In this document: piece by piece, positions 12,981-21,608 of the stretch
Layout of the letters: each line of letters begins with the position of its first letter
How positions within the stretch are numbered: the first letter of the stretch is position 1
Assembly: GCF_030466625.1 (NCBI RefSeq)
Contig: NZ_JADEVT010000015.1
Span: 1-41,454 of the forward strand
Source: Nocardioides sp. ChNu-153
Lineage (GTDB): Bacteria > Actinomycetota > Actinomycetes > Propionibacteriales > Nocardioidaceae
Length of the DNA: 41,454 nt
Reading direction: 5' to 3'
Translations under genes and position numbers: made by a program
The notes under the pieces: generated by a model
What the model was told of the DNA's origin: nothing
What the model saw: the letters and a program-made list of their open reading frames with translations, nothing else
Database searches by the model: none

Positions 12981-15911
12981 TCAGGGGCGACCGCTCGGCG
13001 TCGCCCACACCCAGAAGGAGCGCACGCTGGTGCGGTACGCCGGGTCGTCGGGCACGAACGTGACGACGACCTGGTAGCTGGCCTTCACCCGCGGGACGAC
13101 CGGGGTCGCGACCGTGGTGCGGCTCCCGCCGTACGCGTGGGCGGTGGCCACCAGGCGACCGCTCCCCGCCTGGCGCAACGTCGTGTAGACCGTGCCGCTG
13201 ACCCGCGCGCCGTCCTCGCCCTCGTAGTAGACGGCGATCGGCTTGGCGGCACCGGTGCGGGCGTAGCGCCACTGCGGGGCGGGCGTGATGCTCGACCCGG
13301 TGCCGAGGCTGCCCGGCGCCGGCACCTCGGGCTCGGGCTCGGGGTCGACGGGCCCGGCGGTGCAGGTGATGGCCCCGACGCGGAGGGCGTGGCCGCCGGT
13401 GCTGGAGTCGTCGGCCCACACGACCTCGCGCAGGCCGTCGGTGCAGCGCGCGACCGGCGCGAGCGCGAGACCCTCGTTCGCCACGTCCGGCATGCCCGCC
13501 GGGCGGTCGTAGGTGACGGTGGGGGCGAACGCCCCGGAGCCGTCCACCTCGAACAGCGTGGTGCGCCCGGAGCAGGCGTCGTCGCAGGAGACCCACACCG
13601 CACCCGTGGCCGGGTCGTGCTGCAGCTCCATGACGCCCGGGAAGCCGCTGGCGAAGGACGCGATCCGCGTGAACGAGCCGGAGGCGCCCAGCGCGTAGGC
13701 CAGCACGTCGCCGGTGGCCTCGACCCCGACGAGGAACACGCCGTCGGCGTCGGGGTAGCGCGCCGGGTCGTAGGCCGCGCCGGTGCTCTGGTCGACCAGG
13801 CCCTGCGCGACCAGCACGGACGACGGCACCCAGGTGATGCCCTCGAGACCGGCGTTGGCGCCGATGCCCGGCAGCTCCGGGGCCAGGTTCCACTCACCGG
13901 TGGCGCTGAGCGCGCCCCCGGCCGCGGCGGGCGCGTCGTACCGCAGGATCGAGGGGCGGCTGCCGCCCCCGTCGTTGTTCCGCTCGCTCGCCACGTAGAG
14001 GCCGTCGGGGCCGACCGTGACGCCCTCGGCGTCCACGTTGCCCGTGCCGTCGGCGTAGTGGAGCGCGCGGCCGCCGGTCCAGCCGGCGTCGGCGACCCAC
14101 TGCTCGCCCGAGCGCACGAGGCGGTGCAGGCTGCCCGGGTTGTTCTGCACGGCCCACAGCGCCGCGCCGTCGGGCGCGAAGACGAGACCGCTCATGTTCT
14201 CGGCGTAGGTGCCGGCCGGGTCGGCCGTGCGCACCTCCGCCGGGCCGGGCCAGGCCTCGGCGACGACGTCGCCGGCGCACTGGTTGACCGCGCCGCGGGT
14301 GGGCGCGGCGGTCGCGGCGAAGTCGCCCGTGCCCTCGGGGCAGCGGCCCCAGGTGGTGGCCGCGTGCGCGGTCCACGAGGTGGCGTCCAGCAGCGCGCCG
14401 GTGGCGTCGAACAGGCGGGCGCTGTCGGCCCCGCCGAGGCCGAAGCCGCCGTCGCCGCCCTCCACGTCGACGACGTGGTGGCCGCCGGCGGGGATGACGG
14501 TGCCCGCGGGCACGGTACGGCGGTGCGTGTCGTCGTCGTCCGCGACGACGAAGCCGGAGACGTCGACCGGCGCGGCCCCGTTGTTGACCAGCTCGACCCA
14601 GTCGCCCGGCGTCCCGCCGCTCGACTCGACCTCGTTGATCCGCACCGGGGCGCCGCAGTCGTTGACCGCGCCCTTGGTCGGCGAGGTGGTGACCACCCAG
14701 GCGTCGCCGCACAGCCCGTACGACGTCGGGGCGTGGGCGGTCCAGGAGCGCTCGTCGACGACGGTGACGCCGTCGGGGGCGAACAGGCGGGCCTGGTCGG
14801 AGCTGCCGAGACCGAAGCCCAGGGTGGCCTCCTCGACGACGAGGAACCCGCCCGCCGGGGCGACCGAGCCCGCGGGCAGGACGGCCCGGTGGGTGGCGTC
14901 GCTGTCGCCGACGACGTACCCGGACAGGTCGACGTCGACCGTGCCCCGGTTGCGCAGCTCGACCCAGTCGCCCGGCGTGCCGCCGCTGGACTCGACCTCG
15001 TTGACGACGACGTCGGGCGTCGCGACCGGCACGGGTGCGTTGGCGGCACCCCGCGTGGCGGCGGCCGTCTCGGCGAAGGCGCCGGTGCCGTCGGGGTAGC
15101 GGCCCCAGGTGGTGGCGGCGTGCGCGGTCCAGGCGTGGCGGTCGACGAGCACGTCGCCGTCGAGCACGCGCGCCTCGTCGGCGCCGCCCAGGCCGAAGGT
15201 GGGCTCGACCACGTGGAAGGCGCCGGGCGCCAGCACGGTGCCGGCCGCGATGGTGTCGGTCCGCGCGTCGTTGTCGTCCTTCACCACCAGGCCGGAGAGG
15301 TCGACGGGGACGGTGCCGGTGTTGACCAGCTCGATCCAGTCCGGTCCGCCCGCGGGGTCGGACGACTCGACCTCGTTGATGCGCACCACGTCGGCCGGCT
15401 CCGCCGCGCACGCGTTGGCGGCGTCGCGGGTGGGGGCGGCGGTCGGCGTGAACGCGCCCGTGCCGTCGGCGCAGCGGCCGTAGGTCGTGGCGGTGTGGTC
15501 GGTCCAGGCGAAGGAGTCGACCGGGGTGTCGCCCTGCCCGGCGGGCAGGAGCAGGCGGACCATGTCGGCCCGCCCCAGCCCGAACCCCGTGCGCCCGGGC
15601 ACGTCCTCGCTCACGTCGACCGACAGGTAGCCCCCGGCCGGGACGACGGAGCCGGCGGCCAGGGCGAAGTCACGGGTGTCGTCGTTGTCGAGCAACCGCC
15701 ACCCGGTCACGTCGACCGGGGCGCTGCCGGTGTTGTGCAGCTCGACCCAGTCCGTCTCGCCGGTGTTCTGGGCGATCTCGTTGATGACGACGGTGCCGGC
15801 GGCGGCAGGGGCGGGGGTCTCGGCGGCCTGTGCACCCACGGGTGCGAGGAGGCCGAGGCCGAGGAGGGGCAGGGCGCCGAGTGCGGCGTACCTGGTCCGG
15901 GGGGCGGGCAT
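12981..15911 (-). CDS. Secreted protein with four lamin-tail domains and a beta-propeller-like region
   Basis: 976 residues from ATG 15911 (GAGAGG six bases upstream). Residues 1-30 are a signal peptide ending A-Q-A-A. Four lamin-tail domains follow at about 40-168, 175-293, 301-428 and 430-555. Each starts I-N-E-(I/V) and carries D-W-(V/I)-E-L, P-V-D-(V/L)-(S/T)-G, P-A-G-(G), G-F-G-L-G and a W-T-(A/D)-H-A-T-T-(W/Y)-G-R block; copies 2-4 share V-E-S-S. Residues about 570-850 resemble an esterase-like or SdiA-regulated beta-propeller (F-A-P-D-G-A-A-L-W-A-V, D-A-E-G-V, N-E-G-L-A-L). A Pro/Glu linker and about 90 further residues close the protein. Lamin-tail domains in bacteria occur on secreted nucleases and surface proteins. 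No catalytic motif was found; a binding or matrix role is possible. Confidence 0.85.
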   Translation of the reverse strand: MPAPRTRYAALGALPLLGLGLLAPVGAQAAETPAPAAAGTVVINEIAQNTGETDWVELHNTGSAPVDVTGWRLLDNDDTRDFALAAGSVVPAGGYLSVDVSEDVPGRTGFGLGRADMVRLLLPAGQGDTPVDSFAWTDHTATTYGRCADGTGAFTPTAAPTRDAANACAAEPADVVRINEVESSDPAGGPDWIELVNTGTVPVDLSGLVVKDDNDARTDTIAAGTVLAPGAFHVVEPTFGLGGADEARVLDGDVLVDRHAWTAHAATTWGRYPDGTGAFAETAAATRGAANAPVPVATPDVVVNEVESSGGTPGDWVELRNRGTVDVDLSGYVVGDSDATHRAVLPAGSVAPAGGFLVVEEATLGFGLGSSDQARLFAPDGVTVVDERSWTAHAPTSYGLCGDAWVVTTSPTKGAVNDCGAPVRINEVESSGGTPGDWVELVNNGAAPVDVSGFVVADDDDTHRRTVPAGTVIPAGGHHVVDVEGGDGGFGLGGADSARLFDATGALLDATSWTAHAATTWGRCPEGTGDFAATAAPTRGAVNQCAGDVVAEAWPGPAEVRTADPAGTYAENMSGLVFAPDGAALWAVQNNPGSLHRLVRSGEQWVADAGWTGGRALHYADGTGNVDAEGVTVGPDGLYVASERNNDGGGSRPSILRYDAPAAAGGALSATGEWNLAPELPGIGANAGLEGITWVPSSVLVAQGLVDQSTGAAYDPARYPDADGVFLVGVEATGDVLAYALGASGSFTRIASFASGFPGVMELQHDPATGAVWVSCDDACSGRTTLFEVDGSGAFAPTVTYDRPAGMPDVANEGLALAPVARCTDGLREVVWADDSSTGGHALRVGAITCTAGPVDPEPEPEVPAPGSLGTGSSITPAPQWRYARTGAAKPIAVYYEGEDGARVSGTVYTTLRQAGSGRLVATAHAYGGSRTTVATPVVPRVKASYQVVVTFVPDDPAYRTSVRSFWVWATPSGRP

Positions 15912-16022
15912 GGGCGACCTCTCGACGGCGGCGGTGGGGCGTCGGTCAACGTCGCGCACCCGCCCCCGTCACCCGTGAACCCGCGGTGAACGGCCGCCCG
16001 GGGCCGCGGGAACGCTCGGCGT

Positions 16023-16042
16023 CGACCGGTCTGGACCGGTCG
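16023..16042 (-). terminator. Near-perfect palindrome after the 16058 gene
   Basis: CGACCGGTC-TG-GACCGGTCG, a 9-bp stem with a 2-base centre, 15 bases after the stop of the small membrane gene at 16058-16306. The tiny loop makes it either a weak terminator or a protein-binding site. Confidence 0.35.
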
Positions 16043-16057
16043 GGGGTACGGCGCCCC

Positions 16058-16306
16058 TCACCGCCACCGGTCGCGCAGCGCCGCGGCCACCATCAGGGCG
16101 CCGCCGAGCACGAGCACGCCGGCCACGAGGCCCACCGGCGCGCTCGCCCCGGACCCGGGACCGGCCCGCACGCCGACGGGCTCCCCCAGGTCGAGGGCGC
16201 CGACCAGCCCCGCGACGAGCACGCCGAGGCCCACCAGGACGAGCGTGGCGCCCGTGACGAGGGCCACCAGGGTGAGCAGGCGCCAGGCCGAGCGGGTACC
16301 GGTCAT
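16058..16306 (-). CDS. Small two-helix membrane protein
   Basis: 82 residues from ATG 16306 (M-T-G-T-R-S-A-W-R). One hydrophobic helix at about 9-38 (L-T-L-V-A-L-V-T-G-A-T-L-V-L-V-G) and a second at about 58-77 (V-G-L-V-A-G-V-L-V-L-G-G-A-L-M-V-A-A-A-L) are joined by a Gly/Pro-rich loop; the end is basic (R-D-R-W-R). I do not recognise the family. Divergent from the gene at 16389. Confidence 0.55.
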   Translation of the reverse strand: MTGTRSAWRLLTLVALVTGATLVLVGLGVLVAGLVGALDLGEPVGVRAGPGSGASAPVGLVAGVLVLGGALMVAAALRDRWR

Positions 16307-16388
16307 CCGACGACCCTCCCACGCCCCCGGGCCCGGTTGGGGGGTCGCGTAGTTTCGTGGAGACGTCCCCCCGACGACAGGAGTCGTG

Positions 16389-16556
16389 ATGGAGAAGCGC
16401 CGGTTGATCGTGATCGCAGTGATCGTGCTGCTCCTCGTGGGCGGGGGTGCGATGGTCGCGATCGGCATCGGTCTCGGCGACGACACCGACGGCGAGGGCT
16501 CGCAGGGCGCCCCGGCAGCGCCGGTGGTGGCCGAGGCGCCCGCGCTGGTCGCCTGA
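16389..16556 (+). CDS. Very small single-helix membrane protein
   Basis: 55 residues. ATG 16389 has an AGGAG at 16379-16383, five bases upstream. The sequence is M-E-K-R-R, a hydrophobic helix over about residues 6-30 (L-I-V-I-A-V-I-V-L-L-L-V-G-G-G), then an acidic and Ala/Pro-rich tail ending A-L-V-A. A TAGTTT hexamer at 16350-16355 could be its -10 box. Positive-inside charge predicts the tail outside. No family recognised. Confidence 0.55.
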   Translation: MEKRRLIVIAVIVLLLVGGGAMVAIGIGLGDDTDGEGSQGAPAAPVVAEAPALVA

Positions 16557-16623
16557 CCGTCCCGCCGTGATCCCGTGATCCCGTGACGCCCGAGTCGCCC
16601 GTGACCCGCTGCGCGGGGCCGCG

Positions 16624-16845
16624 ATGACGCCGCAGGCGCGGCGGCGGGCGTACGTCGTCATGATGACCACCTGCCTGACCCTGTTCCTGCTGGCGGGCCT
16701 GGTGGTCCGGCACCACTCGACGACCGCCGCCGCCCTCCTGTGCGTCGTCGCGGCGGTGCTGCCGCCGGCGGCGGTCGTGGTCGCGAACCACGGCGCCGTC
16801 GCGGCCCACCGCCCGCCCCCGCCCGAGCCGGACCCCGACCGCTAG
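16624..16845 (+). CDS. DUF3099-like small membrane protein
   Basis: 73 residues from ATG 16624. Two membrane helices (about 11-29 and 34-55). The pattern R-A-Y-V-V-M-M-T-T-C-L-T-L-F-L-L-A and V-L-P-P-A-A-V-V-V-A-N resembles DUF3099, a two-helix actinobacterial family of unknown function. The C-terminus is Pro-rich. The TAG stop overlaps the TAG stop of the convergent PepSY gene in the shared palindrome CTAG (16842-16845). Confidence 0.65.
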   Translation: MTPQARRRAYVVMMTTCLTLFLLAGLVVRHHSTTAAALLCVVAAVLPPAAVVVANHGAVAAHRPPPPEPDPDR

Positions 16846-18356
16846 GCCGGGGTCCGGTCCCGCGCGCCGAGCGCGAGGTCGACGAGCAGGAACGCCGCGA
16901 GGCTGGCGCCGAGCACGGGCAGGAACCACCCGACGGCCACGGCCACCGCCCCGACGACCGGCAGGCCCCACCGCGGGAGCGCACGCCAGGCGCCCCGCCG
17001 TACGGGCCGTCCCGGGCGCAGGCGGTGCCCGCGGGTGGGGCGGCGCTGCCACCACATCCGGTAGCCGCCGACCACCATCGCGACGAGCCCGGCCGCGAGC
17101 ACGAGCAGGGCGAGCTGGTTCGCCCACCCGAACAGGACCCCCATGTGCAGGTCCACGCCCCAGCGGGCCAGCTTGGCCATGAACGGGTAGTCGGCGAACC
17201 GCACGACGTCGACCACCTCCCCCGTCGCCGGGTCGACGGCCGCCGCGTCGGCCTGGGTGGGCCACCCGCGGTCGAGCTCCTGGACGACGTACGCCGCCCC
17301 GTCGGCCGGGTGCCCCATCTCCACCAGGCCGACGAGACCGGCGTCGCGCGCCGCGTCGTACGTCGCCTGCCAGCCGACACCGGGGGCGTCGTCGGCCGGG
17401 TGGCCGGCGTGCCCCGCGTGGTCGCCGTGGTCGGCGTGGTCGCCGTGGTCGCCGTGGCCCGCGTGGCCGCCACCGCCGGGCTCGTCGCTCCCCGCGGCCT
17501 CGAGGTCGGACACGACGGCGGGGGTGGACCAGTCGAGCGCCGCGCGCAGCTCGGTCACGTTCGCCCCGGCGAAGCGCGACCAGGTCAGGCCCGTCGCCGA
17601 GAGCACGAGGAAGCCGAGCACCAGCCAGGTCCCCAGCACGCCGTGGAGGGCGCGGGTGCGCTGCCGGGGCCGGAGCCCGTGCCGCCGCGGCACGAGCCGG
17701 TCCCGCACGGGCCGGGCGCCGGGGCGCCGGGCGCGCCGCACGCCGCCCCACCAGAGCCCCACGCCGGCCAGCGCGACGACACCGAGCCACGAGGCGGCGA
17801 GCTCGGAGTAGATCCGGCCGGGCTCGCCGAGGTGGAGGTTCCGGTGCAGCTCGCTGACCCACGTGCGGAACGGCAGGCTCCCGGAGGTGCCGTACGCCGT
17901 CAGCTCCCCCCGCACGTCGCCCGTCACGGGGTCGACGAAGACGGCGAGGCGCCGGCTGCGGTCGGCCTCCCCGGCGTCGAGGAGCACACGGGTGGTGGTG
18001 CCCTCCTCGGCGGCGGGTCGCACCGCGAGCAGCGGCAGGTCGGGCCGGGCGGCCCGCGCGGCGGCGACCTGCTCGTCGAGCGGGAGGGCCTCGCCGCGGG
18101 AGTCGGTCGTCAGCTCGTCGGCGTGCACGACCTGCTCCAGCTGGGGCGTCGCGGCGTAGAGCGCGCCGCTGAGCGCCGCCACGAGCAGGAAGGGCGCGAC
18201 GAGCACGCCGGCGTAGAAGTGCAGGCGCAGCAGCAGCGGGCGCCACGTGCCCCGCGGCGGGTCGGCCGGGCGGGACGGGCCAGGTGGGACAGGCGGGGCG
18301 GTGGGGTCGGTCGGGTCGGTGACGGCTCCCGCGGGGCGGGAGTCGGGGATGGTCAT
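16842..18356 (-). CDS. PepSY-domain membrane protein with periodic His-rich loop
   Basis: 504 residues from ATG 18356, chosen for AGGAG six bases upstream. PepSY-associated membrane protein: helix about 45-70 (H-F-Y-A-G-V-L-V-A-P-F), a periplasmic PepSY part (V-V-H-A-D, D-P-V-T-G-D-V-R-G), W-V-S-E-L-H-R-N-L-H-L-G (166-177), helices about 187-205 and 240-260, a second PepSY-like unit (A-A-Y-V-V-Q-E-L-D, D-P-A-T-G-E-V), W-G-V-D-L-H-M-G and final helices. This family is tied to iron-siderophore reduction or copper handling. Residues 298-319 carry eight His spaced exactly every third residue (H-x-x), a likely metal-binding loop on the outer face. The membrane gene at 18504 is upstream on the same strand. 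Confidence 0.85.
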   Translation of the reverse strand: MTIPDSRPAGAVTDPTDPTAPPVPPGPSRPADPPRGTWRPLLLRLHFYAGVLVAPFLLVAALSGALYAATPQLEQVVHADELTTDSRGEALPLDEQVAAARAARPDLPLLAVRPAAEEGTTTRVLLDAGEADRSRRLAVFVDPVTGDVRGELTAYGTSGSLPFRTWVSELHRNLHLGEPGRIYSELAASWLGVVALAGVGLWWGGVRRARRPGARPVRDRLVPRRHGLRPRQRTRALHGVLGTWLVLGFLVLSATGLTWSRFAGANVTELRAALDWSTPAVVSDLEAAGSDEPGGGGHAGHGDHGDHADHGDHAGHAGHPADDAPGVGWQATYDAARDAGLVGLVEMGHPADGAAYVVQELDRGWPTQADAAAVDPATGEVVDVVRFADYPFMAKLARWGVDLHMGVLFGWANQLALLVLAAGLVAMVVGGYRMWWQRRPTRGHRLRPGRPVRRGAWRALPRWGLPVVGAVAVAVGWFLPVLGASLAAFLLVDLALGARDRTPA

Positions 18357-18503
18357 GGGTCTCCTGGGAGGCGCGGTGGGCACGGCGGGGCACGGCGCGA
18401 CCCCGGGGGTCGCGCCGGCGGCGGACGCGGTGCGGGCGCGGCGTCGTACCCCCGACGGGAGGCACCGGGCCGTCAGGGGACGGGGAGCGTGGTGCGGGTC
18501 GGG

Positions 18504-19121
18504 TCAGTACGCCGGCGCGCCGGGCCGCGGCGGGGCGCGTGGCGGCGTGGGCCGCAGGAGCACGAGGGCCGTGGCGGGGCGGGGGCGGGCGTGCCCGAGC
18601 GGGCCGCGCGGGCGACGGGCAGGCCCTGCGGCGCGGGCCCGGAGCAGCAGGACCCAGCGGCCGACGAGCCGGGCGACGAGGCGCCCGACGAGGCGGGTCA
18701 CGGGGCGCACGAGGGCGAGGTCGAGCAGCGTCCACACCGCCCGCTCGCCGGCGGCGAGCCAGAGGCCCCCGACCGCGGCGGCGAGCAGGTGGAACGCCAC
18801 CATCGCCAGGTCCCCGGCCCCGGCGTCGACCGGGGTCGGGTGGGCGTGCGGGGCGCCCGCCGGGCCGGGTGCGAGCACCATCAGCCCGAGGTGGGTGGCG
18901 GCCTGGCCGACGACGAGGAGCAGCGTGGTCTCCAGCGCGTCGACCCGCCGGCCGAGCAGCAGCGCGGACCCGGCGGTGAGCAGGAGCAGCAGCGGCAGCG
19001 CCGCGAGCGGGGAGGGCAGGGCACCGCCGGCGAGGGCGTGGCCGGCGCCGCCGGCCAGCAGCACGACGAGGGCGAGCACACCGCCGCGCGCGAGGCGCAG
19101 CGTCCAGCCCGTCGTCGTCAC
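18504..19121 (-). CDS. Multi-helix membrane protein upstream of the PepSY gene
   Basis: About 205 residues. GGGAGG lies nine bases before GTG 19121; an ATG at 19130 sits too close to that ribosome site. Four or so hydrophobic segments are seen: L-A-L-V-V-L-L-A-G-G-A-G-H-A-L, P-L-A-A-L-P-L-L-L-L-L-T-A, T-L-L-L-V-V-G-Q-A-A-T-H-L-G-L-M-V-L, and M-V-A-F-H-L-L-A-A-A-V-G-G-L-W-L-A. An A-P-H-A-H-P stretch follows helix three. The C-terminal 60 residues are Arg/Pro-rich. His residues in helices (G-H-A-L, T-H-L-G, F-H-L-L) hint at metal or heme contacts, compatible with co-function with the PepSY protein. No family named. 18357-18503 holds no other gene. Confidence 0.65.
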   Translation of the reverse strand: MTTTGWTLRLARGGVLALVVLLAGGAGHALAGGALPSPLAALPLLLLLTAGSALLLGRRVDALETTLLLVVGQAATHLGLMVLAPGPAGAPHAHPTPVDAGAGDLAMVAFHLLAAAVGGLWLAAGERAVWTLLDLALVRPVTRLVGRLVARLVGRWVLLLRARAAGPARRPRGPLGHARPRPATALVLLRPTPPRAPPRPGAPAY

Positions 19122-19146
19122 GGGCGCCATCCTCCCCGAGACGCCG

Positions 19147-19179
19147 CGCCGGCACGAACCGCAGGGGTCCGTGCCGGCG
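19147..19179 (-). terminator. Hairpin after the ammonium transporter gene
   Basis: Perfect 10-bp stem CGCCGGCACG (19147-19156) with CGTGCCGGCG (19170-19179) and a 13-base loop, 25 bases after the amt stop. No U-tract. Confidence 0.55.
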
Positions 19180-19204
19180 TGGGTCGGGCCGGACCGGGGT
19201 GGGG

Positions 19205-20569
19205 TCAGGCGGGGTCGCTCGCCGCGGCGCGGGACTCCTCGGCCTCCGTCCGGGCGGCGAGGGCCGCGATGCGCTCGGCGCTCGGCGCGCCCGAGAGCCG
19301 GTCGGCGCGGGCCTCGCCGAGGGAGCCCCCGGAGCGCTCGATGTCGTAGGCCGACTCGGAGTGCTCGGCGAGGTCGAGACCGGCGAACTCCTTCTCCTCG
19401 TCCACGCGCAGCCCCATCGTCTTGTCGAGCACCTTCGCGATGATCCAGGTCATCACGAACGCGTAGCCGCAGGTGGCCCCGATGGCGACCACCTCGCGCC
19501 ACGCGATGTCCCAGCTGCCCCCGAACAGGACCCCCTTGATCCCCGCCGGCGAGCCCGAGTAGCCGATGAGCACGACGCACAGCGAGCCGACGATCCCGCC
19601 CATGCCGTGCACGGCGAACGCGTCGAGGCTCTCGTCGACCCCGAGCTTCGCCTTCCACGTGCAGGCCCAGGCGACGAACGCGCCGGACGCGACGCCCACG
19701 ACGATCGCGCCGAGGGCGTCGACCGCGTCGGCCGACGGGGTGATGCCGACGAGGCCGGCGATGATGCCCGACGCCATGCCGAGGGTGGTGGGGGCGCCGT
19801 CGCGGATCTTCTCGACGAGGCAGAAGCCGATCATGCCGGTGGCCCCGGCGATGAGGGTGGTCATCACGGCGTACTGCGCGAGGAAGTTCGCGCCGCCCGC
19901 CGTACCCCCGTTGAAGCCGAACCAGCCCATCCACAGCAGCCCGGCCCCGAGCAGCACCAGCGGCAGGTTGTGGGGTCGCGAGCCCATGTTCTTGCGGGGG
20001 CCGAGCACCATCGCGAGGGCGAGCGCGCCGAGACCGGCGGACATGTGGACGGCGGTGCCGCCGGCGTAGTCGTGGAGGCCGAGGTCGTTGCGCATCCACC
20101 CGCCCTGGGTGCCCTCGCCGTCGAAGGCGAACACCCAGTGGCCCAGCGGGAAGTAGACGAGCGTCGCCCAGACGGCCGAGAACACCAGCCAGCCACCGAA
20201 CTTCATGCGCCCGACGGCGCCGGAGGCGACGATCGCGACGGTGATGGCGGCGAAGAGGATGTAGAAGGCGAACCAGTAGGGGTCGACGAGCTGGGCCTCC
20301 CCGGGGTCCTCGTAGATCCCGAGGAACCCGAGGTAGCCGTCGGGGTTGCCGATGAGGCCCCAGCCGCCGACGGAGTCGCCGACGACGAGGCCGTGGCCGA
20401 AGAGGACGTAGAGCACGGTCACGGTGGCGAGGGTGCTCATCGTCATCATGATCATGTTGAGGGCGTTCTTGCTCCCCACCATGCCCCCGTAGAACAGGGC
20501 GATCCCGGGGAACATGATGATGACGAGCGCCAGGGCGGCGAGCATCCACGCGACGTCTGCTGCGGGCAT
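19205..20569 (-). CDS. amt: Ammonium/methylammonium transporter (Amt family)
   Basis: 454 residues from ATG 20569, AGGAG upstream. Eleven hydrophobic segments as expected for Amt. D167 in H-D-Y-A-G-G and the twin pore histidines H175 (T-A-V-H-M-S-A-G) and H321 (F-A-V-H-G-M-G-G) are present, as is G-W-F-G-F-N-G-G. A cytoplasmic C-terminal tail of about 70 residues contains D-E-E-K-E-F-A-G-L-D-L-A-E-H-S-E-S-A-Y, the Amt tail motif that contacts GlnK-type proteins. It imports ammonium, and methylammonium in many cases. No glnB/glnK or glnD follows, which is unusual for the main actinobacterial amt operon. It is the last gene after N-demethylase set 1 (40-base gap), so it probably recaptures or imports amine-derived ammonium or methylammonium. 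Confidence 0.92.
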   Translation of the reverse strand: MPAADVAWMLAALALVIIMFPGIALFYGGMVGSKNALNMIMMTMSTLATVTVLYVLFGHGLVVGDSVGGWGLIGNPDGYLGFLGIYEDPGEAQLVDPYWFAFYILFAAITVAIVASGAVGRMKFGGWLVFSAVWATLVYFPLGHWVFAFDGEGTQGGWMRNDLGLHDYAGGTAVHMSAGLGALALAMVLGPRKNMGSRPHNLPLVLLGAGLLWMGWFGFNGGTAGGANFLAQYAVMTTLIAGATGMIGFCLVEKIRDGAPTTLGMASGIIAGLVGITPSADAVDALGAIVVGVASGAFVAWACTWKAKLGVDESLDAFAVHGMGGIVGSLCVVLIGYSGSPAGIKGVLFGGSWDIAWREVVAIGATCGYAFVMTWIIAKVLDKTMGLRVDEEKEFAGLDLAEHSESAYDIERSGGSLGEARADRLSGAPSAERIAALAARTEAEESRAAASDPA

Positions 20570-20609
20570 GGGGGTGTCTCCTCGGGTGGGCGGCGGCGGG
20601 CCGCGGTGC

Positions 20610-21608
20610 TCAGTGGTGCGGGTGGTCGCGCAGCCACGCTGCGGCGCGATGGCGGTAGGTGGCGATGCCCTTGTAGTCGGCCATGTCCTCGGGGAGCTCC
20701 GCGATGACGTCGGCGGCCCGGGCCCGCCACGGCTCGACCCGGGCCAGGTCGGCGAGGGGCAGCAGGTAGCTGCGGATGAGGAACATGACGGCTCCCGACT
20801 CGGGGAGCCGCACGAGGTGCTGCACCTCGGTGCGCAGGTGCACGAGGCGACCGAAGGCGTCGTCGTCGACGGTGCGGACCATCGCACGGTCGGGCCCCCA
20901 CTCCGGGTAGCGCTCGGTGGAGACGTCCAGCCGGCGCCCGATCGTGAGGGTCCAGTTGGTGCGGCGGTAGGTCTCCCCCGGCTGCAGGCCCTTGAGGAAC
21001 TCGTGGGCGCGGGTGATGACGCCCTCGGGGTGGATGCGCGGCACCGGGCCGTGGATCTCGAGGAAGCTCATCCCGACGTCGAAGCCGAACGACCAGTCGG
21101 CCGCGAAGGTGACGACGCCCGCGTCGCCGAACAGGGTGCCGTCGCGCTGGTCGAGCAGCACGACGTCCTCCTGCACCTGGGAGGTGATCCACGCCAACGG
21201 CTCGGCGGGCAGCGTGGCGGGGTCGCCCAGCACGAAGGTGTGGTCGATGTCGAGCAGCCGGTTGCGCCAGCGGTACGACGGACGCGCACCCCCCGCGACG
21301 GGCTCCAGGTCGAAGGACCCGGGGCGGGCCAGGGCCAGCTCGCGCATGAGGCAGAGCATCGCGTCCCAGCAGGCGACGTCCATGTGGGGCAGCACGGCGT
21401 ACCGCGACGGGTCCTGCTCGAGGATGGCGGCCCGCTCGTCGAGCTCGCGGTGGTACTCGGCGTCGACGTCGACGACCGCGTCCCCCCACTGGCCGGCGGG
21501 TGTCGTGACGACGCCCCGGGCGGGCTCGACGTTCGTGGAGTAGCGGTAGGTCGCGTTCGGGAACGGGAAGGGGAACCCGGCGACGAGGTCGGGGGCGGTG
21601 GACGTCAC
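20610..21608 (-). CDS. Heme-dependent oxidative N-demethylase (DUF3445), set 1
   Basis: 332 residues from GTG 21608, overlapping the reductase stop by GTGA; GGAGG lies just upstream. It belongs to DUF3445, the heme-PAS-like catalytic subunit of oxidative N-demethylase / dimethylamine monooxygenase. Family marks shared with the second copy at 23384: Y-R-Y-S-T-N-V-E-P-A-R near the N-terminus, W-R-N, D-A-G-V-V-T-F-A-A-D-W-S, F-D-V-G-M-S, I-H-G-P-V-P, R-R-T-N-W-T-L, V-Q-H-L-V-R-L-P and M-A-D-Y-K-G near the end. The enzyme oxidises a methyl group of a secondary amine to formaldehyde, taking electrons from the neighbouring reductase. Dimethylamine is the known substrate of the family; the true substrate of this copy is inferred. 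Confidence 0.87.
   Translation of the reverse strand: MTSTAPDLVAGFPFPFPNATYRYSTNVEPARGVVTTPAGQWGDAVVDVDAEYHRELDERAAILEQDPSRYAVLPHMDVACWDAMLCLMRELALARPGSFDLEPVAGGARPSYRWRNRLLDIDHTFVLGDPATLPAEPLAWITSQVQEDVVLLDQRDGTLFGDAGVVTFAADWSFGFDVGMSFLEIHGPVPRIHPEGVITRAHEFLKGLQPGETYRRTNWTLTIGRRLDVSTERYPEWGPDRAMVRTVDDDAFGRLVHLRTEVQHLVRLPESGAVMFLIRSYLLPLADLARVEPWRARAADVIAELPEDMADYKGIATYRHRAAAWLRDHPHH

Noticed and set aside
12981..15989. Plus-strand open frame of about 1000 residues opposite the lamin-tail gene
   Set aside because: Low-complexity Arg/Gly/Val/Ala translation, no domain; the minus strand carries the signal peptide and repeated domains.
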